From: an uncultured Bacteroidales bacterium
GTDB taxonomy: Bacteria > Bacteroidota > Bacteroidia > Bacteroidales > Bacteroidaceae
Reading direction: 5' to 3'
NCBI GenBank assembly: GCA_902786925.1
Contig: CADAEK010000013.1
Coordinates: 1 to 64,000 of the forward strand
Length of the DNA stretch: 64,000 nt
Shown: in pieces, positions 40,212 to 49,501 of the stretch
Layout of the letters: each line of letters opens with the position of its first letter
Position numbering within the stretch: position 1 is the stretch's first letter
The notes under the pieces: model-generated
Told to the model about the DNA's origin: nothing
The model's database searches: none
Seen by the model: only the letters and a program-made list of their open reading frames with translations
Made by a program: the position numbers and the translations under genes

Positions 40212-41234
40212 ATGAACAACATGAAACGACTGGTATGGATTGGAGTTTTGCTGGCGACAGTCTGCGGAACTACTTTTGCGCAGACAAAGAAAGAACGTCT
40301 CATTGAGAAGAAAAAAGAAGTAAAGGCGAAAGTGGACAGCGCATTGACCGCCCGCTATTTCAGCGTGAAATATGACACGGTGTATATTGGCCGCCCCACA
40401 CAGCCACTCACCCTGAAAGTGCGCACAAGCGTGTCGGGCAACGAATTCAAGGTGAAGAGCCATGGAGAGGAAAGCGGCAGCGGAACCTTGAAATCGGACC
40501 ATAAAGCAACTCTGGTTCTGGGAGCAAGCTGGCGCGGATTAACAGCGGGAGTGGCTGTGAACCCAGCCCATTTAAGCGGAAAGAACAAGGACTTCGAAAT
40601 CAACCTGAACGCATACACCAACCGATATGGCCTTGATGTCGTGTACCAAGACACAAGAACGCTGTCGGGCAATGTAAGGTTCGGCGATTGGGGTGGACAT
40701 CTGGACAAGGATGTCTTACGCATGAAAATGATAAATATAAATGGCTATTATGCTTTCAACGGACGAAAGTTCTCCTATCCCGCTGCTTTCACACAATCAT
40801 ATATCCAGAAACGCAGTGCTGGCTCATGGCTGGCCGGATTCTCATACATGGGCGGAAGCCTAAAGACGACGGGGCACAAAACGATGGAAGGGCTGTCGAA
40901 GTACAGGGTTTATGTGGGCTACTTTGGCCTCGGCGGCGGCTATGGCTACAACTGGGTCGCTTTGCGCGGGAGATTGCTCATGCACATCTCTGCCTTGCCC
41001 ACCGTGGTGATTGGCAACTACAACAACGTCAAACTCAATGACGAACGCCGTGACATGGATACCAAATTCCCCAACTTCATCTTGGCAGAACGAGGAGCAG
41101 TGGTGTACAACTTCTCGGAAAAATGGTTTGTTGCAGGCACGTTTGTGGCAACAAACTCTTTGCTGGATGACGATGAGACAGAAATCAACTTCACAAAATG
41201 GAGAGGACAGCTGAGCGTGGGCATGAGGCTGTGA
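40212..41234 (+). CDS. DUF4421 domain outer-membrane protein
   Basis: 340 residues; signal peptide MKRLVWIGVLLATVCGTTFAQ (an ATG three codons earlier is also possible). DUF4421 pattern: YFSVKYDTVYIGRPTQPLTL, WRGLTAGVAVNPAHLSGKNK, SYIQKRSAGSWLAGFSYMGG and a strand-rich end WRGQLSVGMRL. It is a predicted beta-barrel of unknown function restricted to Bacteroidota. A -7 box TACCTTTG lies at 40184-40191. Confidence 0.88.
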   Translation: MNNMKRLVWIGVLLATVCGTTFAQTKKERLIEKKKEVKAKVDSALTARYFSVKYDTVYIGRPTQPLTLKVRTSVSGNEFKVKSHGEESGSGTLKSDHKATLVLGASWRGLTAGVAVNPAHLSGKNKDFEINLNAYTNRYGLDVVYQDTRTLSGNVRFGDWGGHLDKDVLRMKMININGYYAFNGRKFSYPAAFTQSYIQKRSAGSWLAGFSYMGGSLKTTGHKTMEGLSKYRVYVGYFGLGGGYGYNWVALRGRLLMHISALPTVVIGNYNNVKLNDERRDMDTKFPNFILAERGAVVYNFSEKWFVAGTFVATNSLLDDDETEINFTKWRGQLSVGMRL

Positions 41235-41251
41235 CAAAAAGGGCACAAAAA

Positions 41252-41322
41252 AGCCCCTAAACTTCCAACTTGGGCACCGACTTCGGAATCAACCTGCAGT
41301 GCGCTTGGGGAAGGTTGGGGCT
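41252..41322 (+). terminator. Hairpin with a large structured loop after the DUF4421 gene
   Basis: Outer arms AGCCCCTAAACTTCC (41252-41266) and GGAAGGTTGGGGCT (41309-41322) pair with two mismatches or bulges, followed by ATTTTGTTT. The 42-base loop is unusually long for a terminator and contains GC-rich segments; it may be a small structured RNA. Confidence 0.5.
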
Positions 41323-41451
41323 ATTTTGTTTGTACTAAATGAGGTAATGGGCTGGTGTACGATATACATGCCACAAAACTACCACAAATTATAAATAGTA
41401 CATTCTTATTGTCAAATGTGGCCACAAAGATAGTGGTTTTGGTTTATTAAG

Positions 41452-41482
41452 TTGTTTATTTGGAGAAAAAACTTTACTTTTG
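41452..41482 (+). promoter_or_regulatory. Promoter of the AEP-glycan operon
   Basis: TTG (41452-41454), 20 bases, TACTTTTG (41475-41482). It lies 32 bases before the DUF4254 start. No further promoter with good spacing was noticed before the operon end at 50369. Confidence 0.7.
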
Positions 41483-41514
41483 TAGCGAATTTTAACATAT
41501 TAAATAAATATTCT

Positions 41515-42117
41515 ATGCTTTTCACAGAACGTGCCTTCCCAATTTTTGAGCAGGCAATCAAGGACTATCACGTGCATGACAATATAGACCAACCCATGGT
41601 TAACCCCTATGAAACAGGCACCATTGAGCACGATCTCTATACGAAGAACTGGATTGACACGGTGCAGTGGCATTTCGAAGATGTGATTCGCGATCCGCAA
41701 ATTGACCCTGCTGAAGCGCTGGTGCTGAAACGCCGCATCGACAAAAGCAATCAAGACCGTACGGACCTGGTGGAGACGATTGACTCTTGGTTCTGGACTA
41801 AGTATAAGGACGTGAAGGTGAAGGACGACGCTACTATCAATACTGAAAGCCCTGCATGGGCTGTGGACCGCTTGTCTATCCTCGCCTTGAAGATTTACCA
41901 CATGAAGGAACAGGTGGAGCGCAATGATGCCACCGACGCCCATAAGGCCACTTGCCAGAAGAAGCTGGATGTGCTTCTGGAACAGCGCAAGGACCTCTCT
42001 ACCGCCATCGACCAGCTGATTGAAGATATCGAGGCGGGCAAGAAGTACATGAAGGTGTACAAGCAGATGAAGATGTACAACGACCCCGACACGAATCCTG
42101 TGTTGTATAAGAAATAA
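41515..42117 (+). CDS. DUF4254 domain protein
   Basis: 200 residues from MLFTERAFPIFEQAIKDYHV at 41515; an upstream in-frame codon would lie within the promoter. DUF4254 pattern: YDK-type segment (NPYETGTIEHDLYTKNWID), TVQWHFEDVIRDPQIDP and AWAVDRLSILALKIYHMKEQ, then a coiled helix pair. The family is found beside glycosyltransferases and lipopolysaccharide genes in Bacteroidota, which fits the operon. Biochemical role unknown. First gene of the operon. Confidence 0.9.
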   Translation: MLFTERAFPIFEQAIKDYHVHDNIDQPMVNPYETGTIEHDLYTKNWIDTVQWHFEDVIRDPQIDPAEALVLKRRIDKSNQDRTDLVETIDSWFWTKYKDVKVKDDATINTESPAWAVDRLSILALKIYHMKEQVERNDATDAHKATCQKKLDVLLEQRKDLSTAIDQLIEDIEAGKKYMKVYKQMKMYNDPDTNPVLYKK

Positions 42118-42192
42118 CAAACACAGCAAGGGCTGAGCAGAGTGCAGCACTCTGCTTTGTGAGCTACAATAAGAGAACGAAGGCAAAGCCAA

Positions 42193-43296
42193 ATGAGAAT
42201 CGGGTTCGACGCAAAGCGTCTGTACAACAACTTCACAGGGTTGGGAAACCACAGCAGGACAACGATTGACATCCTGACCAGTGCGTATCCTAGCCATGAG
42301 TATTGGCTTTACACACCCAAGGTGAAACTGAACGAGCTGACATTGCCTTATCTGACCAAGAAGGGATGCTACACAGTGAAACCAACCGGATTGATGAGAG
42401 GAAGTGCGTGGAGAACGTACGGACTCGTGGAGAAGATGAAGCAGGATGGCATTGAGGTGTTTCACGGACTGAGCAACGAGATGCCGGTGGGACTGTTCCA
42501 CTCTGGGATTGCATCGGTGGTGACCATCCACGACGTTGCGTTCAAGACTTTTCCTGACATGTACCATTGGCACGACAGGAAAATCTACAATATGAAATGG
42601 CAATATGCCTGCAACCATGCCGACCGCATCGTGTGCATCAGCGAATGTACCAAGAAGGATGTACTGGAATTCTATAATGTGCCCGAACGCAAGGTGGAAG
42701 TGGTGTATCAACCGGTGAACCCCATCTATTACGAGTCTGCTGAAAGAGAGGCTGGAATTTCACCTTACATGCTATACGTCGGGAGCATCAACCCACGCAA
42801 GAACCTCATGGGCGTTGTTAAGGCCTGGGAGCTGATGCACCAAGACATCAGGGTGCCACTCGTAGTGGTGGGATGTGGCGGAAGCTATAAACGGAAGGTA
42901 CAGCAATATCTGGTCGAGCAGGGGCTGGAACGATGGGTGGAATGGAAGGAGCTGGTGAGCAACGAGGAACTGAAGCGCCTCTACACGAATGCACAGATGC
43001 TGGTGTGCCCCTCATTTTACAGTGGTGGCTACGAACCTATGGTGGAGGCCTTGCTGTGTGGATGTCCGGTGGTGACGAGCCATGCGAACCGTTTACCGGG
43101 AAAAGGCAATGCCTATGTGATGCAGGCTGACCCCAATAGCACAGAGGACATGCGCGACAATATGACAAAGCTCATGACAGACTCTGCCCTCCGACAGCAG
43201 ATTGTGGAGCAAGGAAGGGCGTATATGATGGATACATTTGCGCCCCAAAAGCTTGCACAGCAACTGATGGCGGTGTATGAGGCAGTGAAGAGATGA
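42193..43296 (+). CDS. Glycosyltransferase family 4 (GT1/GT4-type)
   Basis: 367 residues, GT-B fold. The N-terminal MRIGFDAKRLYNNFTGLGNH is the loop that lines the active site in WbaZ-like mannosyl- and rhamnosyltransferases. The C-terminal donor site has YVGSINPRKNLMGVVKAWEL, WKELVSNEELKRLYTNAQML and CPSFYSGGYEPMVEALLCGC (Glu near the donor phosphates). It probably adds a hexose to the glycan decorated by the rest of the operon; donor and acceptor unknown. Confidence 0.93.
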   Translation: MRIGFDAKRLYNNFTGLGNHSRTTIDILTSAYPSHEYWLYTPKVKLNELTLPYLTKKGCYTVKPTGLMRGSAWRTYGLVEKMKQDGIEVFHGLSNEMPVGLFHSGIASVVTIHDVAFKTFPDMYHWHDRKIYNMKWQYACNHADRIVCISECTKKDVLEFYNVPERKVEVVYQPVNPIYYESAEREAGISPYMLYVGSINPRKNLMGVVKAWELMHQDIRVPLVVVGCGGSYKRKVQQYLVEQGLERWVEWKELVSNEELKRLYTNAQMLVCPSFYSGGYEPMVEALLCGCPVVTSHANRLPGKGNAYVMQADPNSTEDMRDNMTKLMTDSALRQQIVEQGRAYMMDTFAPQKLAQQLMAVYEAVKR

Positions 43297-43342
43297 GGTT
43301 GATAGTTAGTTAACATTTGAAATTTATTACACGAACTGCATA

Positions 43343-44653
43343 ATGGCAAAAACAGTTTATTTGGGCATGATTGGCGACATCATGCATCCAGGCTTGATTA
43401 ACATCATCACGGAAGGCGCCAAGTATGGTGACCTGATGATAGGCTTATTCACAGACAAGGCTATTGCTACCCACAAGCGTTTACCGTATCTCACTTACGA
43501 GCAGCGCAAGGCGGTGATTGAGAAGATTGTGGGCGTGAAGACCATTGTTCCTCAGGAGGAATGGAGCTATGTGGAGAACCTGAAGCGCTATAAGCCTGAT
43601 TACATCATTCATGGTGACGACTGGCAATACGGGCCTGACAAATATATCCGCGATGAAGTCTTTAAGGTGATGAAGGCTCAAGGTGGCGAGGTGATTGAGA
43701 TTCCTTACACCAAGGGCATTTCAGCAACAGGACTGAAGGAGGCCATCGATTCTCTCGGTGTGACTCCTCAGGCACGCCTTTCTTCTCTGCGCCGTTTAAT
43801 CTCAGCCAAGCCTGTGGTTCGTATTCTCGAATCGCATAATGGCTTGACAGGACTGATTGCCGAGCATACTGCTGTGGACATCAACGGTCAGCACCGTGAG
43901 TTTGATGGCATGTGGGCTTCGTCGCTGACGGACTCTACCTCGAAAGGTAAACCGGATATTGAAGCGGTGGACTTGACCACTCGTCTGCACGATTTGAACG
44001 ACACGCTGGAGGTGACGACTAAGCCTGTCATCTATGATGGTGACACCGGCGGAAAGGTGGAGCACTTTGTGTTTACCGTACGCACGTTGGAGCGCTTGGG
44101 CATTTCGGCTGTCATCATAGAGGATAAGGTCGGATTGAAGCAGAACTCGTTGTTTGGTACGGATGCCATACAGACTCAAGACACCATTGAAGGCTTCTGC
44201 AACAAGATTAAAGCCGGCAAAGACGCACAAATCACCCGCGACTTCATGATTATCTCACGCTGCGAGAGCTTGATTGCCGGAAAACCAGTGGATGACGCAC
44301 TGGAACGCTGCCATGCTTATGTGGCAGCTGGTGCGGACGGCGTGATGATTCACTCCAAGAATAAAGACGGACAAGATATCAAGGAGTTTTGCCAGCGCTT
44401 CCGCGAGAAGGATGACCATACTCCGATTGTGGCTGTGCCCACAACCTACAACCAGTTCACAGAAGAGGAACTGGCTGAATGGGGCATCAATGTGGTCATC
44501 TATGCAAACCACATGCTGCGCAGCGCTTATCCTGCCATGGTGAAGTGCGCTGAACGCATTCTCGAGACGTCTCGCAGCCTAGAGGCATCTGATGAATACT
44601 GCATGCCTATCAAACAAATTCTGAACCTGATTCCAGGAACAAAGAAGAGCTAA
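43343..44653 (+). CDS. aepX: Phosphoenolpyruvate mutase with N-terminal cytidylyltransferase-like domain
   Basis: 436 residues. Residues 1-135 are a nucleotidyltransferase-like domain (KTVYLGMIGDIMHPGLINII; IHGDDWQYGPDKYIRDEVF). Residues 145-430 are PEP mutase of the isocitrate-lyase superfamily, with VIYDGDTGGKVEHF and the mutase signature EDKVGLKQNSLFG. The mutase turns PEP into phosphonopyruvate, the C-P bond-forming step. The N-terminal domain has HPGL where active cytidylyltransferases have HxGH, so its catalytic state is doubtful. It is followed 5 bases later by aepY. Confidence 0.95.
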   Translation: MAKTVYLGMIGDIMHPGLINIITEGAKYGDLMIGLFTDKAIATHKRLPYLTYEQRKAVIEKIVGVKTIVPQEEWSYVENLKRYKPDYIIHGDDWQYGPDKYIRDEVFKVMKAQGGEVIEIPYTKGISATGLKEAIDSLGVTPQARLSSLRRLISAKPVVRILESHNGLTGLIAEHTAVDINGQHREFDGMWASSLTDSTSKGKPDIEAVDLTTRLHDLNDTLEVTTKPVIYDGDTGGKVEHFVFTVRTLERLGISAVIIEDKVGLKQNSLFGTDAIQTQDTIEGFCNKIKAGKDAQITRDFMIISRCESLIAGKPVDDALERCHAYVAAGADGVMIHSKNKDGQDIKEFCQRFREKDDHTPIVAVPTTYNQFTEEELAEWGINVVIYANHMLRSAYPAMVKCAERILETSRSLEASDEYCMPIKQILNLIPGTKKS

Positions 44654-44658
44654 CTGAT

Positions 44659-45780
44659 ATGATAAGACCCGATTTCTTTTACCATACATTGGCCAGCTAT
44701 GGCATCGACTTTTATGCTGGCGTACCTGATTCTTTGTTGAAGAATCTCTGTGCATACATCACAGACCACGCTGATGCTGCGCACAACATCATTGCTGCCA
44801 ATGAAGGAGGCGCAATGGGTTTGGCTGCAGGACACTACTTGGCTACGGGACAGATTCCTGTAGTCTATATGCAGAACTCTGGCCAAGGCAACATCATTAA
44901 TCCACTTGCCTCGCTCACAGACCCTGATGTGTACAACATTCCGGTTCTTCTGGTGATTGGATGGCGCGGAAAGCCTGGTGTGCACGACGAACCTCAACAT
45001 GTGAAACAAGGCAAAGTGACTACTGGCTTGCTCAACGTGATGGGTATCGACTATACCGTTCTTTCCAAAGAAGAAGACAAGGCAGAGGCGCAGATTCAGA
45101 AGGCGGTTGCATACATGCAAGCCACAAAGCAGTGTTACGCTTTGGTGATTGAGAAAGACACGTTCGACGCCTACACGCTTCAGAATGTAGAGAAGAATGA
45201 CTTCACCATGAGCCGTGAAGAAGCAATCCAGACGGTTGCTGCTGCTCTGGGGGAGAAGGATGCTATCGTCAGCACCACAGGCATGATTAGCCGCGAGCTT
45301 TTCGAATACCGTACAGCGATGAACCAAGGCCATGAGCGAGATTTCCTCACCGTTGGCTCGATGGGACACGCTTCGCAGATTGCCTTAGGTATTGCTCTTG
45401 AGAAGCAGGACAGAAGGGTCTGGTGTTTTGATGGTGACGGAGCCAGCATCATGCACATGGGCAGCATGGCCATTGTGGCCAGCAAGGCGCCTCAGAACTA
45501 TGTGCACGTGGTGTTCAACAACGGAGCGCACGACTCTGTCGGCGGGCAACCGACTGTGGGTTTGAAGATTGACCTTCCTGCCATTGCAAAGGCTGTGGGC
45601 TACAAGTCTGTGTATAGTGTCTCTACTCCAGAGGAACTTCAGCAGCAACTGACTCATCTGGGCGAGGCTCCTGTATTCATCGAAGTGAAGGTGAAGAAAG
45701 GAAACCGAAAGGATTTGGGCAGACCAACAACTACTCCTGTTCAGAACAAGGAGGCATTGATGAATTTCTTGAAAAAGTAA
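44659..45780 (+). CDS. aepY: Phosphonopyruvate decarboxylase
   Basis: 373 residues, thiamine diphosphate enzyme. The N-terminal half has FYAGVPDSLLKNLCAYI and the cofactor-activating Glu in NEGGAMGLAAGHYL. The C-terminal half has the ThDP/Mg site GDGASIMHMGSMAIV...FNNGAHDSVGGQP. It removes CO2 from phosphonopyruvate to give phosphonoacetaldehyde, pulling the unfavourable mutase step forward. Shorter than acetolactate synthases because the central domain is absent, as is normal for this family. Confidence 0.95.
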   Translation: MIRPDFFYHTLASYGIDFYAGVPDSLLKNLCAYITDHADAAHNIIAANEGGAMGLAAGHYLATGQIPVVYMQNSGQGNIINPLASLTDPDVYNIPVLLVIGWRGKPGVHDEPQHVKQGKVTTGLLNVMGIDYTVLSKEEDKAEAQIQKAVAYMQATKQCYALVIEKDTFDAYTLQNVEKNDFTMSREEAIQTVAAALGEKDAIVSTTGMISRELFEYRTAMNQGHERDFLTVGSMGHASQIALGIALEKQDRRVWCFDGDGASIMHMGSMAIVASKAPQNYVHVVFNNGAHDSVGGQPTVGLKIDLPAIAKAVGYKSVYSVSTPEELQQQLTHLGEAPVFIEVKVKKGNRKDLGRPTTTPVQNKEALMNFLKK

Positions 45781-45789
45781 ATAGACGAG

Positions 45790-46509
45790 ATGGTAAAGAC
45801 AGCTGTAATCATGGCGGCAGGTCTTGGCACGCGATTCGGCAAGATGACTGAAACCGTACCTAAAGGCTTTGTAGAGTGTGGCGACAGGTCGATGGTGGAA
45901 CGCAGTATTCAAACTCTTATTGCTTGTGGCATCGAGCGCATCATCATTGGCACTGGATATTTGAAGGAGAAGTATGAAGCGTTGAAGGCTGTGTATCCGC
46001 AGATTGAATGTGTCTTCTCTCCCCGATATGCAGAAACAAACAGCATGTACACCTTATGGAACTGCCGAGAGGCGATAGGTGACAATGATTTTCTCTTGCT
46101 GGAAAGTGACCTCATATTTGAGAAGAAAGCCATCACCTCGCTGCTGGAATGTCCAGAGCCTGACATCATGCTCATTACTCCCGTGACGAAGTTCCAAGAC
46201 CAATATTACGTAGAATATGGCGATGGGAACCGTTTGACAAGATGTTCTACCGTGAAGACAGAGCTGGATGCTAAAGGCGAGCTGGTGGGTATCCACAAGC
46301 TGTCTAACAAGTTCTACAAAGCGATGTGTGAGGATTATGCCCATAAGGTTGCTGATAAGCCTAAGCTGGGTTATGAATACGAGCTGCTCACCATGTCTCA
46401 AGAAGTCATGAAGGTATATGTGCTCAGAGTGGAAGGTCTGAAGTGGTACGAGATTGATGATATAGATGACCTGAACTACGCCGAGGAGCATATCCTTCCC
46501 TATTTATAA
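45790..46509 (+). CDS. pntC: LicC/PntC-like cytidylyltransferase, probably for 2-aminoethylphosphonate
   Basis: 239 residues. Nucleotidyltransferase motif VIMAAGLGTRFGKMTETVPK (GxGTR...PK), then LLLESDLIFEKKAI with the metal-binding Asp, and YEIDDIDDLNYAEEHI at the end. Similar in form to LicC (CTP:phosphocholine cytidylyltransferase) and to PntC, which makes CDP-AEP. Position between aepY and phnW favours AEP as substrate; phosphocholine is the alternative. The CDP-AEP would be the donor for a LicD-type transfer to glycan or lipid. Confidence 0.82.
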   Translation: MVKTAVIMAAGLGTRFGKMTETVPKGFVECGDRSMVERSIQTLIACGIERIIIGTGYLKEKYEALKAVYPQIECVFSPRYAETNSMYTLWNCREAIGDNDFLLLESDLIFEKKAITSLLECPEPDIMLITPVTKFQDQYYVEYGDGNRLTRCSTVKTELDAKGELVGIHKLSNKFYKAMCEDYAHKVADKPKLGYEYELLTMSQEVMKVYVLRVEGLKWYEIDDIDDLNYAEEHILPYL

Positions 46510-46518
46510 TATATAATA

Positions 46519-47640
46519 ATGTATATGGAACAGATTAAGAGAAACGTGTTGCTGAACCCGGGTCCTGCAACGACGACTGATACCGTGAAATATGCTCAGG
46601 TGGTGCCGGATATCTGCCCACGTGAGAAAGAGTTTGCAGGACTGATGAAGGGGCTGCGTTCAGACCTCCTCAAAGTGGTACATGCTCCTGAGGACGAATA
46701 CACCTCAGTCTTGTTCTGCGGCTCAGGAACTATCAACATCGATGTTTGTATCAACTCACTTGTACCAGAAGGCAAGAAGATTTTGGTGGTGAACAACGGA
46801 GCTTATAACTCCCGTGCTGTTGAAGTGTGTCAAATGTATCACATACCATACATCGACCTGAAGTCAAGCGTATTTGAGCAACCCAATTTGGCTGACGTGG
46901 AACTTACCTTGCAAGAAAATCCTGATGTAGCGGTAGTCTATTGCTGTCATCATGAGACAGGTACTGGAGTGCTGAACCCCATCCGCGAAATCGGTGCCTT
47001 GGCACATCAATACGGCGCTATCTTCATCAGCGACACAACTTCTACCTTGGGCATGATACCTCTGGATGTGGTGAAGGACAATGTGGATTTCTGTATGGCT
47101 TCGGCGCAAAAAGGACTGATGGCAATGTCTGGCCTGAGTTTCATCATTGGCAAGACTGATATCATCAAGGCTTCAAAGAATTACCCCACTCGTTCTTACT
47201 ATTGCAACCTGTATCTGCAATATGAGTACTTCGAAAAGACTGGTGAGATGCACTTCACTCCACCTGTACAAACCATCTATGCCACCATTCAAGCATTAAA
47301 AGAATACTTCGAAGTGGGAGAAGAAGCAAAGTTTGCCCGACACCATGCTGTATATGAAGCCATCCGCAAAGGTGTTGCCGACATGGGCTTGAAGACCGTC
47401 ATTGACCCCAAGATTGAATCCGGCCTTGTAGTGTCCGTCAAGTATCCCGAGGATCCCAACTGGAACTTCGAGAAAGTTCATGACTACTGCTACGAACGTG
47501 GTTTCACCATCTATCCTGGCAAGATTTCCACTACCAATACGTTCCGCCTATGCGCTTTGGGCACCATCACTCCCAAAGACATTGAAGACTTCTTTGTGGT
47601 GCTCAAAGAGGCATTCAATCACTATGGAATCAAGGCATAG
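46519..47640 (+). CDS. phnW: 2-aminoethylphosphonate transaminase
   Basis: 373 residues; start at 46519 or at the second Met two codons on. Class V PLP aminotransferase: RNVLLNPGPATTTDTVKYAQ at the start, HHETGTGVLNPI, Asp in AIFISDTTSTLGMI and the PLP Lys in ASAQKGLMAMSGLSFI. In this operon it would run in the biosynthetic direction, aminating phosphonoacetaldehyde to AEP. No phosphonoacetaldehyde hydrolase gene is nearby, which argues against a catabolic role. Confidence 0.92.
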   Translation: MYMEQIKRNVLLNPGPATTTDTVKYAQVVPDICPREKEFAGLMKGLRSDLLKVVHAPEDEYTSVLFCGSGTINIDVCINSLVPEGKKILVVNNGAYNSRAVEVCQMYHIPYIDLKSSVFEQPNLADVELTLQENPDVAVVYCCHHETGTGVLNPIREIGALAHQYGAIFISDTTSTLGMIPLDVVKDNVDFCMASAQKGLMAMSGLSFIIGKTDIIKASKNYPTRSYYCNLYLQYEYFEKTGEMHFTPPVQTIYATIQALKEYFEVGEEAKFARHHAVYEAIRKGVADMGLKTVIDPKIESGLVVSVKYPEDPNWNFEKVHDYCYERGFTIYPGKISTTNTFRLCALGTITPKDIEDFFVVLKEAFNHYGIKA

Positions 47641-47687
47641 TTGAGAATTCATTTACCGATGTTTCTGAACGAAAGGAACGTTGATAC

Positions 47688-48440
47688 ATGAGAAAGGTTG
47701 TCAGTCTTACATATCAACATCTAAAGGAATGGGTGGCACAGATACCTCAACTATTTGCCACTCAACAGGGTGCATTGCTTTATGATGGTCGAAACAAGAT
47801 TCGATTGTTTGAAGTGGAAGGGGAAAAGCTGGTGGTCAAACGCTACAAGAGGCACAATCTGGCCAAGATGCTCATCTACACGTTCTTCCGTCCCAGCAAA
47901 GCACGCCGTGCCTACGAGAATGCGACAGCACTCCGCAAGCATAACGTCGGCACTCCTCATGAGGTGGCTTATCTTGAATGCACTTGTCTGGGACTTGTGC
48001 AGCAAGTCTATTACGTATGCGCCTACACCGATTGGGAGCCTATTAAGCCACGCTTGATAGAACAAACACCCTTCGACGAGAGACTGGCTACGGCCTATGC
48101 CCATTTTGTGGCATCATTGCATGAAGCGGGGATTCTCCATCGTGACTTGAACCCCACTAACGTGCTGTATCATGAAGAAGAGGGGAAGTTTGAATTTCAG
48201 CTGATTGATATCAATCGCATGCAATTCTTTGACGGGGCTGTTCCAAAGGCTGAGTGTATGGAGAATTTGACACTCTTTTGGTGGTTAACCCCTGTTTATC
48301 GTTTCATCTTGCAAGTGTATGCTGCAGACAGAGGGTGGACTGAAGAGGATATAGAAGAGGCATGTGAAGTGAAAAGGAAACATGATAGACGATGGGTTAG
48401 ACGGAAAAGAATCACCCACATGTTCAGAAAAAAGCAATAA
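47688..48440 (+). CDS. WaaP/InaA-type lipopolysaccharide kinase family protein
   Basis: 250 residues with a protein-kinase-like fold. Lys in EKLVVKRYKRHNLAKML, catalytic loop HRDLNPTNVLYHE and metal-binding LIDINRMQFFDGA. The family (Kdo/WaaP) phosphorylates sugars in the lipopolysaccharide core. Here it may phosphorylate a residue of the same glycan or of lipid A core. The C-terminal end is strongly basic (KRKHDRRWVRRKRITHMFRK), suggesting membrane surface contact. Confidence 0.85.
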   Translation: MRKVVSLTYQHLKEWVAQIPQLFATQQGALLYDGRNKIRLFEVEGEKLVVKRYKRHNLAKMLIYTFFRPSKARRAYENATALRKHNVGTPHEVAYLECTCLGLVQQVYYVCAYTDWEPIKPRLIEQTPFDERLATAYAHFVASLHEAGILHRDLNPTNVLYHEEEGKFEFQLIDINRMQFFDGAVPKAECMENLTLFWWLTPVYRFILQVYAADRGWTEEDIEEACEVKRKHDRRWVRRKRITHMFRKKQ

Positions 48441-48451
48441 GACCATACGCC

Positions 48452-49501
48452 ATGTATAAGATAAGATTCATGCCCTACCGAGAGGGATTGGCCACCATCA
48501 TGCACAGACAAACACCTGGGCACAGGCTGGTGTCACAAGACGGCCGCTACGAGTTCTGCCTGGACGACAGCATGGAGGAGGCTGACTTTTGGGTAGTACA
48601 AGGCAAAGGGGTACGAGAAGACCAGACATGCAGGGTCGCTCCAGAGAACACAATATTGTTGACGACAGAGCCACGTTCTGTTTTGGTCTATCCACAACGT
48701 TACATTGACCAGTTCGGACTTGTTGTGACTTGCCAAGAACAAATGCGCCACCGCAATCTACGGTACGGGCCTGCTATCCTGCCTTGGTTTGTCGGTTATA
48801 AACCAGATGGCAAGGGAGGGTACATCTATAATCAAGACTATGACTCATTAAAGCAGCCGTCCAATCCACAAGAGAAGACAAAGCTCATCTCTGTCATCAC
48901 CAGCAACAAGGCCTTCACACGAGGCCATGTGGACCGCATCAAATTTGTAGAACGCCTACAAGAACATTTTGGCGACCAACTGGATGTATTTGGACGAGGA
49001 TTCCGCCCCTTTGAAGACAAATGGGATGTGCTGCGCCCTTACAAATACCATATTGCCATTGAGAACTCTTCACAACGGTATTACTGGACCGAGAAGATTT
49101 CAGACTGCTACTTAACAGAGACCTTCCCTTTCTATCATGGTTGCACGAACCTTTCGGACTACTTTCCCCAAGAGGCTTATATGCCTATAGATATTCGGAA
49201 GCCAGACGAAGCCATTGGAATCATTGAAAACGCTATACAGAACCAGCTATACGAGCAATCCGTAAACGTTTTAAATGACTGTAAACAACGTGTATTAGGG
49301 GAATATAACATGTTTGAATATGTTGCACGGTTATGCGATCAGCTGAATCCGAATGCACCCAAGCAACAAGTAACCATCCACCCTTGCAAATCAGGGACCT
49401 CATGGGAGAACTTCCTCAACTACACATTCTGTCACAATTACTATAAGTTCATCACACAACTACACTTTCTAAGACATGGAAACAAGTTACAGTCCACATG
49501 A
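48452..49501 (+). CDS. Glycosyltransferase family 10 (fucosyltransferase-like)
   Basis: 349 residues. The C-terminal half matches GT10: KLISVITSNKAFTRGHVDRI, KFVERLQEHFGDQLDVFGRG, RPYKYHIAIENSSQRYYWTE and FPFYHGCTNLSDYFPQEAY, the conserved donor site of alpha-1,3/1,4-fucosyltransferases. The N-terminal half is divergent, so donor sugar is uncertain. The last 26 bases overlap the next gene (licD). It may fucosylate or cap the glycan. Confidence 0.88.
   Translation: MYKIRFMPYREGLATIMHRQTPGHRLVSQDGRYEFCLDDSMEEADFWVVQGKGVREDQTCRVAPENTILLTTEPRSVLVYPQRYIDQFGLVVTCQEQMRHRNLRYGPAILPWFVGYKPDGKGGYIYNQDYDSLKQPSNPQEKTKLISVITSNKAFTRGHVDRIKFVERLQEHFGDQLDVFGRGFRPFEDKWDVLRPYKYHIAIENSSQRYYWTEKISDCYLTETFPFYHGCTNLSDYFPQEAYMPIDIRKPDEAIGIIENAIQNQLYEQSVNVLNDCKQRVLGEYNMFEYVARLCDQLNPNAPKQQVTIHPCKSGTSWENFLNYTFCHNYYKFITQLHFLRHGNKLQST

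Noticed and set aside
41500-42711. 403-codon minus-strand frame across DUF4254 and GT4 genes
   Set aside because: Shadow across two plus-strand genes with clear families.
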